A stretch of DNA of 64,000 nucleotides from JBBQWS01 sp038210415 (GTDB taxonomy: Bacteria > Actinomycetota > Actinomycetes > Prado026), in contig JBBQWS010000013.1 in the NCBI GenBank assembly GCA_038210415.1, forward strand, positions 1-64,000, in the 5' to 3' direction. The position numbers were made by a program, and so were the translations under genes. Below the pieces are notes generated by a model. The model was not told the DNA's origin, made no database searches, and worked only from the letters and a program-made list of their open reading frames with translations. This document shows positions 1 through 7,992 of the stretch, piece after piece (within the stretch, counting starts at the first letter, position 1; every line of letters begins with the position of its first letter).

Positions 1-556
1 CCCGTTTGACGGCGCGGGCTGGCGCGGGTATCTGTAGGGGATGACCGGATCATCTCTGAACGAAAGCCCCGAGAGCGTGCAGAGGCCTGCGATGTCGGCT
101 CAAGGAGCCGGGGGGTGGGGCTACGGCATCGCCATGCTGGCGTTGGCTGCAGGTGGGCTCGCCTGGTCCAGACGCCGGCACGGACGGCCGGCAAGGATCG
201 CCGCTGATGAACGGTTACGAGACCACGACTCGATTGCTGGTGTCCCGCGGGGCCACGTGCGAAGGGCCGTGGAGGCGAGCAAGGGGGCCGTGGCGGCGGC
301 GAGCGCAGCTGCGAGGCGCTGAAGTTTGGAGACGGTTCCACAACGCGGGCGGTGGTCCGCAATCTCGCACGACCCAGGACCCTCGGAAACCTGAGGGACA
401 GGGCTGTGCTCACGGGAGTGGGCACAGAGCTGGTCACAGCACTCGTGGGCGCCGGCGGTCAGCGCGGGACAGTCGTGGACGTCGCCCAGCCTCTGACCCG
501 CGACGATACGACTTCCGGCGGACGACCACGGCACGAGCCGGACACCCAGAGTCGGA

Positions 557-583
557 GTTCGAATCCCGCCCACGGCGTCCACC
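557..583 (+). other. tRNA 3'-end-like sequence, possible att-site relic
   Basis: The bases read like the T-loop and acceptor side of a tRNA: GTTCGAAT followed by CCCGCC and a GTCCACC-like end. The bases on the 5' side do not pair with the expected T-stem strand (CGGAG against CCCGC), and no D-arm or anticodon arm can be built upstream, so this is not an intact tRNA. A tRNA 3' end joined to foreign sequence is what remains after site-specific integration or excision. Attachment-site status is inference. Confidence 0.3.
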
Positions 584-701
584 CCCAGAGGATGGAGGAC
601 CTTGTTCTCGCCCAGGCGCCTCTCGTGGACGACGCCTCGCTAGATCACGCCGAGCAGCGGAGGTCGAGCCGAGCCCAGGAGACAAGATTTGGGACAGATC
701 C

Positions 702-723
702 AGTTGGGTTCAAGTTGGGTTCG
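702..723 (+). repeat. 11-bp tandem direct repeat
   Basis: AGTTGGGTTCA is followed at once by AGTTGGGTTCG. It lies about 120 bases beyond the tRNA-like sequence. Short tandem repeats near an attachment site can be arm-type binding sites of tyrosine integrases, but this role is not shown by the sequence alone. Confidence 0.4.
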
Positions 724-906
724 GACGAGCGGTCAACCGCGGCTACCTGCAGGTAGCCAAAGATCTGAGAGCCGTTGGGCAGCAACACATTCTGGGCCTA
801 GTCGGGCGAGCCTGGCACGTCTTGAAATGATTCCTAGTCGACTCGGAATCCGGGGGATGGCGTGGTTCGGGAACGGCCACGACGGGCTGGTGACGGTTTC
901 GCGCGG

Positions 907-1287
907 CTATATCGCGATGATGTTGACACGTCTGCCGACCGCCCCGGCAAGCGCCTCGATGTCCTGCTGATCACTGGTGACGACTGCATCGCCTCGCCGT
1001 AGGGCTCCGGCGACAACGCTGGCGTCGACCACGTCAGTGGCGTTCGAACGGGCGAGCACCTGGCCGACCACCCAGGCTCTGGGCTCGTCCAGTGCCTCGA
1101 TCACACAGCCGTCCAGGATCCGCGAGAGCAGCGGCTGTGGACCGCCGCGCCATGCCTGAGCCAGCGTGGCGGCGGGGACCGTGGGCGTGTGGAGGCGTTC
1201 CAGTGCTCGCCGGTGCAACGCCCACATGCGCCGGTCGTTGGCCTCGGCTGCCAAGAGCGCACCGGTGTCGTAGGTCAGACCGGTCAT
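907..1287 (-). CDS. PIN-domain toxin (VapC-like)
   Basis: Encodes a 126-residue PIN-domain protein, a small metal-dependent ribonuclease of the VapC toxin type. The N-terminus carries the first acidic residue in a YDTGALLAAE context. The middle has the LAQAWRG segment common in one PIN clade, and the later acidic residues lie in TDVVDAS and TSDQQDI. The ATG overlaps the stop of the upstream antitoxin gene by four bases, the usual antitoxin-first arrangement. Expected action is cleavage of RNA in the cytoplasm unless neutralised by the partner. All key acidic positions look present, so it is probably active. The target RNA cannot be predicted. Confidence 0.85.
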   Translation of the reverse strand: MTGLTYDTGALLAAEANDRRMWALHRRALERLHTPTVPAATLAQAWRGGPQPLLSRILDGCVIEALDEPRAWVVGQVLARSNATDVVDASVVAGALRRGDAVVTSDQQDIEALAGAVGRRVNIIAI

Positions 1288-1595
1288 GTGCGCGCCTGGC
1301 GCGACCTCGTCGTCTGCTTCGCCGTGTGCTTCGGCGGCTTCAGACGCGGCTCAGCGATCCTCAAGTCGACCAAACCGGCGGCCTCCAGCATCCGATCCGC
1401 CTCAGCCAACTCGGTGTCGCTGAACACGCCGTACTCGGCCTCGTACGCCGCAACGGCCGCCAGCCCGCGCTCACGGCGCAGGTACAGCGCGAGCGCATCG
1501 TTGACCATAGGCGACACCGGACCCGAGCCGACTTCGCGCTGCAGGTCATCCCACAAGGCGGAATCGAACGACACTGACCGCTTCACCACACCCAT
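1284..1595 (-). CDS. Ribbon-helix-helix antitoxin (VapB-like)
   Basis: A 103-residue protein whose first 45 residues (from MGVVKRSVSF) resemble a ribbon-helix-helix DNA-binding domain. The C-terminal half would wrap the toxin. The start at 1595 was chosen because homologous antitoxins begin with such a KRSVSF strand. A -10-like TACCAT (minus strand, 1602-1607) ends six bases before this ATG, suggesting a leaderless transcript. The open frame extends further upstream, but that part is out of character and crosses the XRE gene. The gene overlaps the PIN toxin by four bases. Autoregulation through the direct repeat at 1604-1626 is likely but inferred. Confidence 0.8.
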   Translation of the reverse strand: MGVVKRSVSFDSALWDDLQREVGSGPVSPMVNDALALYLRRERGLAAVAAYEAEYGVFSDTELAEADRMLEAAGLVDLRIAEPRLKPPKHTAKQTTRSRQART

Positions 1596-1603
1596 GACCC
1601 TAT

Positions 1604-1626
1604 GGTACGACCGGCGGTACGACCGG
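1604..1626. promoter_or_regulatory. Tandem 11-bp repeat, likely antitoxin operator
   Basis: GGTACGACCGG occurs twice (1604-1614 and 1616-1626) with one base between copies. The first copy overlaps the -10-like element of the antitoxin gene. Tandem sites at a 12-base pitch suit cooperative binding of ribbon-helix-helix dimers, so this is probably the autoregulatory operator. Confidence 0.55.
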
Positions 1627-2343
1627 TCAATCGCGTGCGGGTTTGGTTGCGGACCGTGTGCCCTTCCCCGGGGTGAGGAAATCCGGATCCATCGAGTGCT
1701 CAGCGACGAAGCTGCGGATCCCGATCTGGCGGAGGTGGTCGAAGAACCGTCCGATCTCCTCCGCTTGAGCGTCGACGCCGTCGGCGTACTCATCCAGCAA
1801 AGCCAGCAACAGTTCTTTGCGCCGGCGGCGGTAGTCGCCAAGGGCATGCTGGGTCGGTGCGCCGTAGACCCGTTCTAGGCCAACGTCGTCCGAGTCTGGC
1901 TCCGGCAGCCTTAGCTCTCGGAATCGGTCGTACAGAATCTCCAGCTGGTCTTCTCGGCCAAGCGCCAACACGTAGAGCTCGTTCACGAAGTCCGAGGTCC
2001 CTGCCAGTCTGCGGTTGTCGTCGGGCGGTGGCAGGAAGAACCACAACAATGGCACGTCGAAGCCGCATGCGAACGCGAGGATCTCCTGAGCGTCGAACTC
2101 TCGTCGGCGTTCTCCGGAGAACGCGCCCTCGATCGCCGAGATGCTCGCTTGGCGGAGTCGTTGGCCCAGAAAGGGTTCGAGGCGGATGGCGGCCTCGTCC
2201 TGAGTCAGCCCGCGTAGTTCCCTGGCTCGGCGGAAGTTGTAGGCGACGACCTGGTTGAGATCGGCGGCGTCCGGCGGCGCCGCCTGAGGTGCGCTCTGCA
2301 CGGTCGGAGTTCGTTTGGCTCTAGCCACTTCCCCATCGTACAT
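1627..2343 (-). CDS. XRE-family transcriptional regulator
   Basis: A 238-residue protein with a Cro/CI-type helix-turn-helix at about residues 30-90 (NFRRARELRGLTQDEAAIRL, then QASISAIEGAF). The long C-terminal part is not recognised. It has no HExxH metallopeptidase motif, so it is not an ImmA-type fusion. It is divergent from the excisionase gene, with 117 bases between the starts and a palindrome in that gap, an arrangement typical of regulators controlling excision or lysogeny in integrated elements. Its stop abuts the operator repeats of the downstream toxin-antitoxin pair, so the two may share transcripts. Confidence 0.75.
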   Translation of the reverse strand: MYDGEVARAKRTPTVQSAPQAAPPDAADLNQVVAYNFRRARELRGLTQDEAAIRLEPFLGQRLRQASISAIEGAFSGERRREFDAQEILAFACGFDVPLLWFFLPPPDDNRRLAGTSDFVNELYVLALGREDQLEILYDRFRELRLPEPDSDDVGLERVYGAPTQHALGDYRRRRKELLLALLDEYADGVDAQAEEIGRFFDHLRQIGIRSFVAEHSMDPDFLTPGKGTRSATKPARD

Positions 2344-2374
2344 GTCCTGGGTGTTGTTGGCTCACTTGCCGTAG

Positions 2375-2387
2375 ACCATGTAATGGT
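2375..2387. promoter_or_regulatory. Palindromic operator candidate between XRE and excisionase genes
   Basis: ACCAT-GTA-ATGGT is a perfect 5+5 bp inverted repeat in the divergent promoter region. It is AT-richer than its surroundings and overlaps a possible -10 element reading toward the excisionase. A dimeric XRE repressor is the natural candidate to bind it. Confidence 0.45.
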
Positions 2388-2460
2388 ATCGTTGGTGGGT
2401 GATCTAGCCACCGCCTACCGGTGATACCCGGGCGACGCCGCCGGAAGGAAGGAACATGCC

Positions 2461-2673
2461 ATGGCTCTGCTGACCGTGGACCAAGCCGCCGACCGCTTGT
2501 CCACCAAGCCGCGATTCATCCGCAGGCTCATCGCCGAACGCCGGATTCCCTACGTCAAGATCGGGACGCACGTGCGCATCGACGACCGCGACGTCGACGC
2601 GTTCATCGAGGCAGGGCGGATCACACCGTTGCCAACACCGGCTGGCGGTCCGGCCGTCGGAACGGCACGCTGA
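2461..2673 (+). CDS. Excisionase-type helix-turn-helix protein
   Basis: A 70-residue protein of the MerR-like winged-helix excisionase family. It begins LLTVDQAADRLSTKPRFIRR and continues through a recognition helix to the characteristic IPYVKIGTHVRI hairpin. Such proteins act as recombination directionality factors by bending DNA at attachment sites. A purine-rich GGAAGGAAGGAA ribosome binding site lies just upstream. The gene sits 24 bases before the integrase and reads the same way, so Xis and Int are probably one transcript. A plain regulator of the same fold cannot be excluded. Confidence 0.8.
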   Translation: MALLTVDQAADRLSTKPRFIRRLIAERRIPYVKIGTHVRIDDRDVDAFIEAGRITPLPTPAGGPAVGTAR

Positions 2674-2697
2674 GGCGAAGCCGAGGAGGCGGGATCC

Positions 2698-3858
2698 ATG
2701 GCACACATCGAGGACCGCTGGGAGAAGAACGTAAACGGCCAGCGACTGCGGACCGCCCGCTTCGGCCAGGGGGATCGCTGGCGCGCCCGGTACCTCGATC
2801 CGCAGGGGCGCGAGCGGTCGAGGACGTTCGCGCGCAAGGTCGAAGCGACGCGGTTTCTCACGACGGTCGAGAGCGACAAGATGCACGGCGCCTACATCGA
2901 TCCGGATGCCGGCAACGTCACTCTTGAGGCCTACTTCGCCGACTGGGCGAGTCGGCAACTATGGGAGACCGGCACGCGCAGGGCCATGGACCTCGCACTC
3001 CGCAGCTCATCCCTCGGCGGGATGCCATTGGGGAAGCTCCGCCGCTCACACATCGAGACGTGGATCAAGCGCATGTCCGCCGACGGCCTAGCGCCGGGGA
3101 CGGTCAAGACGCGGGTCAACAACGTCCGCGCGGTCCTGCGGGCAGCAGTTCGAGACCGGGCGATTGCCGCCGATCCGAGCGACAACGTGGTTCTTCCCCG
3201 CGATCGTCGGCGCGAGGCCGCCATGGTTCTCCCGACCGCCGAACAAATTGCGACGGTCATGGCCGCGGCTGAGCCCCGGTTCGAAGCCTTCGTCGCCCTA
3301 GCCGCGTTTGCTGGGCTGCGCCTCGGCGAAGCAGCCGGACTTCAAGTCGGTGACCTCAACTTCCTCAGCCGTTCACTGGACGTGCGTCGCCAGGTGCAGC
3401 GCGGCGACGCTGGCGCCCTCGAGATCCGAGCCCCCAAATACGGAAGCGAACGCACCGTCTTTCTCGCCGACGGCCTACTGGAGCTGCTCTCCCGGCACAT
3501 CGCCACCCACCGAATAGGCGACGATCCTCGCCGTTGGCTGTTCGAGGCCAGCCCGGGCCTCCCCCCGCACCAGAACACCGTGGGCCATCAATGGCGCCGA
3601 GCTTGCCGTGGGGCTGGTGTCGCTGGAGTGACCCTGCACGACCTCCGCCACTTCTACGCGTCCGGGCTAATCGCGGCCGGCTGCGACGTAGTGACCGTGC
3701 AACGGGCACTCGGGCACGCCAAGGCGACGACGACGCTGAACACCTACGCACACCTGTGGCCGTCAGCGGAAGACCGCACCCGACAGGCGGCCGGAGAGTT
3801 GTTCGCCTCCACACTCAGCAAAATCTCTCACGGCCCAGTGACGGCCCAGAAGGGGTGA
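2698..3858 (+). CDS. int: Tyrosine site-specific integrase
   Basis: A 386-residue tyrosine recombinase that catalyses integration and excision of the element. The N-terminal third contains the arm- and core-binding SAM-like domains (an AP2-like start, then TVKTRVNNVRAVLRAAVRD). The catalytic half carries Arg208 (AGLRLGEAAGL), His314 and Arg317 (LHDLRHFYASG), a GHAKATTT segment and the nucleophile Tyr350 (LNTYAHLW), so the active site looks complete. Length is normal. It follows the excisionase and is the last element gene; only 31 bases separate it from the convergent ychF gene, so one junction of the element probably lies there. No tRNA gene is present at that side, which is unusual for this family. 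Confidence 0.92.
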   Translation: MAHIEDRWEKNVNGQRLRTARFGQGDRWRARYLDPQGRERSRTFARKVEATRFLTTVESDKMHGAYIDPDAGNVTLEAYFADWASRQLWETGTRRAMDLALRSSSLGGMPLGKLRRSHIETWIKRMSADGLAPGTVKTRVNNVRAVLRAAVRDRAIAADPSDNVVLPRDRRREAAMVLPTAEQIATVMAAAEPRFEAFVALAAFAGLRLGEAAGLQVGDLNFLSRSLDVRRQVQRGDAGALEIRAPKYGSERTVFLADGLLELLSRHIATHRIGDDPRRWLFEASPGLPPHQNTVGHQWRRACRGAGVAGVTLHDLRHFYASGLIAAGCDVVTVQRALGHAKATTTLNTYAHLWPSAEDRTRQAAGELFASTLSKISHGPVTAQKG

Positions 3859-3889
3859 CACCCCCTCTGACCTGCGGGAACGTCCTGAT

Positions 3890-4963
3890 TCAGACGTTGA
3901 AACGGAACTCCACCACATCGCCGTCGGCCATGACGTAGTCCTTGCCCTCGATCCGGACCTTGCCGCGAGCCTTGGCCTCAACCATGGAACCCGCCGCCAC
4001 CAAGTCGTCGAACCCGACGACCTCTGCCTTGATGAAGCCGCGCTGGAAGTCGGTGTGGATGACCCCGGCGGCCATAGGCGCCGTGTCGCCCTTGTGGATC
4101 GTCCAGGCGCGGGCCTCCTTGGGTCCGGCGGTGAGGTAGGTCTGCAGACCGAGGGTGTCGAAGCCGACCCGCGCGAGCAGGCTCAGCCCGGACTCGTCCT
4201 GCCCGAGCGACCGGAGCAGCTCGAGCGCCTCGTCGTCGTCGAGCTCGGCCAGCTCGGCCTCGATCTTGGCGTCGAGGAAGATCGCCTCGGCGGGTGCGAC
4301 GAGCCCGCGCAGCTCGGCCTTCAGCTCCGCGTTGCCGAGCTCCTCGTCGTCGAGGTTGAACACGTACAGGAACGGCTTGGCTGTGAGCAGGTGCAGCTCG
4401 GCGAGGGGCTCGAGGTCGAGCCTGGACGCGAAGAGTGTCGTGCCGCCGTCGAGGAGCTCCTTCGCCTGCTCGGTCTCCGCGAGCACGGACGCCCGCTCCT
4501 TGTTCATCCGCGCCTCCTTCTGCAGTCGCGGCAAGGCCTTCTCGATGGTCTGCAGGTCGGCCAGGATCAGCTCGGTGTTGATGGTCTCCATGTCGTCGCG
4601 CGGTGAGATGCGGCCGTCGACGTGCACGACGTCGGGGTCGGTAAACACCCGGATGACCTGGCAGACCGCGTCGGACTCGCGGATGTTGGCTAGGAACTTG
4701 TTGCCGAGTCCCTGACCCTCGGACGCGCCCTTGACGATGCCGGCGATGTCGACGAACGAGACGGCCGCCGGAAGGATCTTCTGGGACCCGAAGATCTTCG
4801 CCAGAACGTCCAGCCGGGGATCGGGCACCCCGACCACCCCCACGTTGGGCTCGATCGTGGCGAACGGGTAGTTCGCCGCGAGCACGTCGTTCTTGGTCAG
4901 GGCGTTGAAGAGGGTGGACTTGCCGACGTTCGGCAGGCCGACGATCCCGATGGAGAGGCTCAC
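3890..4963 (-). CDS. ychF: Redox-regulated ATPase YchF
   Basis: A 357-residue P-loop protein of the Obg-related YchF/OLA1 family, which prefers ATP and associates with ribosomes. Visible features are the Walker A motif GLPNVGKST at residues 9-17, the family-typical NYPFATIEPN switch region, an NLDD segment in place of the GTPase NKxD motif, and a C-terminal TGS domain ending EFRFNV as in most YchF proteins. The GTG at 4963 gives the usual VSLSIGIVG start; the frame stays open upstream but without family similarity. The C-terminus is intact, so the neighbouring integrated element has not damaged the gene. It is divergent from rmuC. Confidence 0.97.
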   Translation of the reverse strand: MSLSIGIVGLPNVGKSTLFNALTKNDVLAANYPFATIEPNVGVVGVPDPRLDVLAKIFGSQKILPAAVSFVDIAGIVKGASEGQGLGNKFLANIRESDAVCQVIRVFTDPDVVHVDGRISPRDDMETINTELILADLQTIEKALPRLQKEARMNKERASVLAETEQAKELLDGGTTLFASRLDLEPLAELHLLTAKPFLYVFNLDDEELGNAELKAELRGLVAPAEAIFLDAKIEAELAELDDDEALELLRSLGQDESGLSLLARVGFDTLGLQTYLTAGPKEARAWTIHKGDTAPMAAGVIHTDFQRGFIKAEVVGFDDLVAAGSMVEAKARGKVRIEGKDYVMADGDVVEFRFNV

Positions 4964-5033
4964 GGGCGCCGAGTCTAGGTGCCCGGGCGCGTCCATCCCG
5001 AATCTGTCGGAGCCCCCCGGCAAACTGGAACGC

Positions 5034-6527
5034 ATGGACACCACCAGCCTGCTGCTTCTCGTCTTGGGTCTCGCGCTGGGCGCCGCCCTCGGCGCGGCCC
5101 TGACTCGCGGCCGGCAGGCCGGGCTCCAGGCCGAACGCGACGGCGCCGTGCGCGATCTCGCGCGCGTCGCAGCCGAGTCGGCCGCGCTGGCCGCCCGAGC
5201 GGGCGCTGCCGAGACCACCGCAGCGGGGGCCGCCGCTTCCCTGGTCGCCGAGCGAGCGTCCGCCGCTGAGCGCGAGCAGCTCATCCGAGGCGAGCAGGAG
5301 CGCTTGCTGGAGCAGTTCCGGGCGCTGTCGGCCGATGCGCTCCGACACAACAACGAAGCCTTCCTGACCCTCGCCGACGAACGGTTCAAAGCAGCCCAGG
5401 TCGTCCATGCGGGCGACCTCGAGCAGCGCAAGCTCGCCGTCGAGAGCCTCGTCGCGCCGCTGCGCGAGACCCTCGGCAAGGTCGAGGGCCAGCTCCGCGA
5501 GCTCGAGACCACCCGGATCACCGCTTACACCGCCCTGACCGAGCAGGTCACCTTCGTCCAGCGCTCCTCCGAACAGCTGCGAACCGAGACCACCGCGCTC
5601 GTGACGGCGCTTCGGGCCCCCCAGGCCCGCGGCCGCTGGGGCGAGATGCAGCTGAGGCGGGTCGTCGACGTCGCCGGGATGCAGGCCCACGTCGACTTCG
5701 ACGAGCAGGCCACCGCGACCACGGCCGACGGAGCAGTACGCCCTGACATGGTGGTCCGCCTCGCTGGCGGCAAGAACATCGTCGTCGACTCCAAGGTGAC
5801 GCTCGCTGCGTACCTCGAAGCCGCCGAGACCACCGACCCTGACCTTCGGGCCGACCGCATCGCTGCCCACGCCCGCCACCTGCGCAAGCACGTCGACGAC
5901 CTCGCGGCAAAGACGTACTGGATCCACTTCAGCCCCGCCCCGGAGTTCGTGGTGCTGTTCGTCCCCGGTGAGGCGTTCCTCGCGCCGGCCCTCGAGGAGG
6001 ACCCGACGCTCCTCGAGTTCGCGATGAGCAAGAACGTCATCATCGCGACGCCGACGACGCTCATGTCGCTGCTGCGCACGGTGGGTTACGCGTGGCAGCA
6101 GGCCGCCCTCACCGACAACGCCAAAGAGGTGTTCAACCTCGGCCGCGAGCTCTACGACCGGATCGGCAAGCTAGGCCAGCACGTCGACAAGCTCGGTCGT
6201 TCGATCAGCCGGGTCGTCAACGACTACAACGCGTCGGTCAGCTCGCTCGAGAGCCGGGTCCTCGTCACCGCACGGAAGATGGCCGAGCTGAAAGTCGTCG
6301 AGGGCGAGCTCGAAAGCCCTGGCCCGGTAGACGACGCGGTCCGATCCCTCAGCCACGCCGGCCTGCTCGACTCCGTCACCGAAGCCCGCCAGGTGCGAGC
6401 GCTGCCCGCGCCGGACGCCGACGAGATCGACCAGTCAGCCGACCCGATCGAGCGCGACGCGCGGTTCGGCGTCGTGCCCGAGGGCGACCAGGACAACCGC
6501 CCCCGGCTCGCTGACACCGGGGCGTAG
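5034..6527 (+). CDS. rmuC: DNA recombination protein RmuC family
   Basis: A 497-residue protein that limits DNA inversions and is predicted to be nuclease-like. It starts with an N-terminal membrane anchor (TSLLLLVLGLALGAALGAAL), then a long Ala/Glu/Arg-rich coiled coil to about residue 180. The conserved RmuC core follows, with RGRWGEMQL, VDSKVTLAAYL and IATPTTLMSLLRTVGYAW. ATG at 5034 was preferred because it begins the membrane anchor; upstream codons overlap the ychF promoter side. The C-terminal 60 residues are acidic and variable. Divergent from ychF and followed closely by a small membrane protein gene, it is probably constitutively expressed. Confidence 0.93.
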   Translation: MDTTSLLLLVLGLALGAALGAALTRGRQAGLQAERDGAVRDLARVAAESAALAARAGAAETTAAGAAASLVAERASAAEREQLIRGEQERLLEQFRALSADALRHNNEAFLTLADERFKAAQVVHAGDLEQRKLAVESLVAPLRETLGKVEGQLRELETTRITAYTALTEQVTFVQRSSEQLRTETTALVTALRAPQARGRWGEMQLRRVVDVAGMQAHVDFDEQATATTADGAVRPDMVVRLAGGKNIVVDSKVTLAAYLEAAETTDPDLRADRIAAHARHLRKHVDDLAAKTYWIHFSPAPEFVVLFVPGEAFLAPALEEDPTLLEFAMSKNVIIATPTTLMSLLRTVGYAWQQAALTDNAKEVFNLGRELYDRIGKLGQHVDKLGRSISRVVNDYNASVSSLESRVLVTARKMAELKVVEGELESPGPVDDAVRSLSHAGLLDSVTEARQVRALPAPDADEIDQSADPIERDARFGVVPEGDQDNRPRLADTGA

Positions 6528-6538
6528 CCTTGATCGAC

Positions 6539-6988
6539 ATGAGCACCCCAGCCGAGCATCCGGCGCCGGAGAGCCCACGCACCTACTCCGCACCCGCCGG
6601 ACTCACCACCCCCGGCGTGTTCGTCGTCGTCCTCGCCGGATCACTGGTCGGCCTGCTCCTCGACGTCTTCACCGGCGGCGGAACCGGCTGGATCTTCGCA
6701 ATCGCTCTCATCGCCAGCAGCGCCTACGCGGCCGTCGGCGTCCGCCCCAGCGACCGGCTCGCCGCGGTCAGCGCCCCGCCCCTGGTCTTCGCCGGGCTCA
6801 TGCTGCTCGACAACCTCATCGCCGGCAACGGCGACCTGGTGACCCGGCTCGCGAACGCGGCCAACGACCTGCTCAAGTACGGACCGATGCTCTGGATCGC
6901 CGAAACCGTGACGATCGCTGTCGTCGGCACCCAGATCTGGCTCGCCCGATCACGTGGGCGCACCACGCCCTTGCGCCGCACGCCCTAA
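6539..6988 (+). CDS. Small four-helix membrane protein (DUF6542-type)
   Basis: About 149 residues with a Pro-rich N-terminus and four hydrophobic segments: around GVFVVVLAGSLVGLLLDVF, WIFAIALIASSAYAAV, APPLVFAGLMLL and a last one near WIAETVTIAVVG. It ends in a basic tail. Proteins like this recur next to ispH and xseA in actinobacteria and are annotated DUF6542. Function is unknown. I chose ATG 6539; a TTG nine bases earlier is possible. It follows rmuC by 11 bases and its stop overlaps the stop of the convergent ispH gene. Confidence 0.75.
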   Translation: MSTPAEHPAPESPRTYSAPAGLTTPGVFVVVLAGSLVGLLLDVFTGGGTGWIFAIALIASSAYAAVGVRPSDRLAAVSAPPLVFAGLMLLDNLIAGNGDLVTRLANAANDLLKYGPMLWIAETVTIAVVGTQIWLARSRGRTTPLRRTP

Positions 6989-7962
6989 CTACGGCCGGCC
7001 GCCTTCAGATCCCGGCGCAGCTCCGGCGGCAAAGCGAAGAGCAGACTCTCCCGCGCCGAGCTCACCTCCTCGACGTCGGTGAACCCGCGCTCAGCCAGCC
7101 AATCCAGCACCCCACGCACCAGGATCTCCGGCACAGACGCGCCGCTGGTCACCCCGACGGTGCGCACCCCCGCCAGCCACGCCTCGTCGAGCTCCCGGGC
7201 GAAGTCCACCAGGTAGGCGGCCGTCGAGCCAGCCGAAATCGCCACCTCGACCAGTCGTACCGAGTTCGACGAGTTCCGCGACCCCACCACGATCATCAGG
7301 TCCGACTCGGCCGCGATTGCCTTCACCGCCTCTTGACGGTTCTGCGTCGCGTAACAGATGTCGTCAGACGGCGGGTCCAGCAGCAACGGGAATTTCACCC
7401 GCAACGCATCGACCGTCTCAGTCGTCTCGTCGACCGACAACGTGGTCTGCGACAACCACGCCACCCTGGTCGGGTCCGGCACGTGCAACCCGTCGACAGC
7501 ACCCGGGCCGTCGACGATCGTGATGTGATCGGGCGCCTCACCCGACGTCCCGACGACCTCCTCATGACCCTCGTGGCCGATCAACAGGATCTGGTAGCCC
7601 TCGTTCGCGAACCGCACCGCCTCGTAGTGCACCTTGGTGACCAACGGACACGTCGCGTCGATCGTCCTCAAGCCACGAGCCTCGGCCTCCGCGTGCACCG
7701 ACGGGGCGACCCCGTGGGCCGAGAACACCACGATCGAGCCCTCCGGCACCTCGTCGGTCTCCTCCACGAAGACCGCCCCCCGCTCCTCCAACGTCTCGAC
7801 GACGTGACGGTTGTGCACGATCTGCTTGCGGACGTAGACCGGGGCGCCGTAGAGATCCAACGCCTTCTCGACGGTGATCACCGCACGGTCGACACCCGCG
7901 CAGTAGCCGCGCGGGGCCGCCAGCAGGATCCGGCCGGGACGAGGGTTCGCGGCGTCAGTCAT
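6985..7962 (-). CDS. ispH: 4-hydroxy-3-methylbut-2-enyl diphosphate reductase
   Basis: A 325-residue iron-sulfur enzyme for the last step of the MEP isoprenoid pathway, reducing HMBPP to IPP and DMAPP. The three cluster cysteines are visible: Cys21 in RGYCAGVDRA, one in DATCPLVTKV and one in DDICYATQNRQ. Other family marks are the IVHNRHVVETL, GHEGHEEVVGT and SRNSSNSVRLVEV segments. The start at 7962 precedes the conserved ILLAAPRGYC strand; upstream extension of the frame runs through xseA and is spurious. It is divergent from xseA with a 30-base gap and convergent with the DUF6542-type gene. Confidence 0.97.
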   Translation of the reverse strand: MTDAANPRPGRILLAAPRGYCAGVDRAVITVEKALDLYGAPVYVRKQIVHNRHVVETLEERGAVFVEETDEVPEGSIVVFSAHGVAPSVHAEAEARGLRTIDATCPLVTKVHYEAVRFANEGYQILLIGHEGHEEVVGTSGEAPDHITIVDGPGAVDGLHVPDPTRVAWLSQTTLSVDETTETVDALRVKFPLLLDPPSDDICYATQNRQEAVKAIAAESDLMIVVGSRNSSNSVRLVEVAISAGSTAAYLVDFARELDEAWLAGVRTVGVTSGASVPEILVRGVLDWLAERGFTDVEEVSSARESLLFALPPELRRDLKAAGRS

Positions 7963-7992
7963 ACGACCATCGTAGGCGCCTACTCTGGGCCC

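Larger units (their letters stand above)
1..906. other. Island edge without a confident gene
   Basis: I see no convincing protein gene here. Several overlapping frames are open because of high GC, but none shows a recognisable family. The best is a plus-strand frame at 41-322 (93 residues) with one hydrophobic stretch followed by an arginine-rich patch; it could be the decayed end of a membrane protein gene. The stretch also holds a tRNA-3'-end-like sequence (557-583) and a short tandem repeat (702-723). Together with the integrase gene further on, this looks like the eroded margin of an integrated element. Confidence 0.4.

Noticed and set aside
41..322. A small membrane protein gene
   Set aside because: One hydrophobic stretch is present, but the downstream part is composition-driven and no family or ribosome binding site supports it. 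It is kept only as a remark on the region.
557..583. An intact tRNA gene
   Set aside because: Only the T-loop and acceptor-like end are present; the T-stem does not pair and no anticodon arm can be drawn upstream.
3978..5927. A 649-codon open frame on the minus strand
   Set aside because: It is a shadow crossing ychF and the antisense of rmuC; the sequence is low-complexity Arg/Gly/Ala and no domain is visible.
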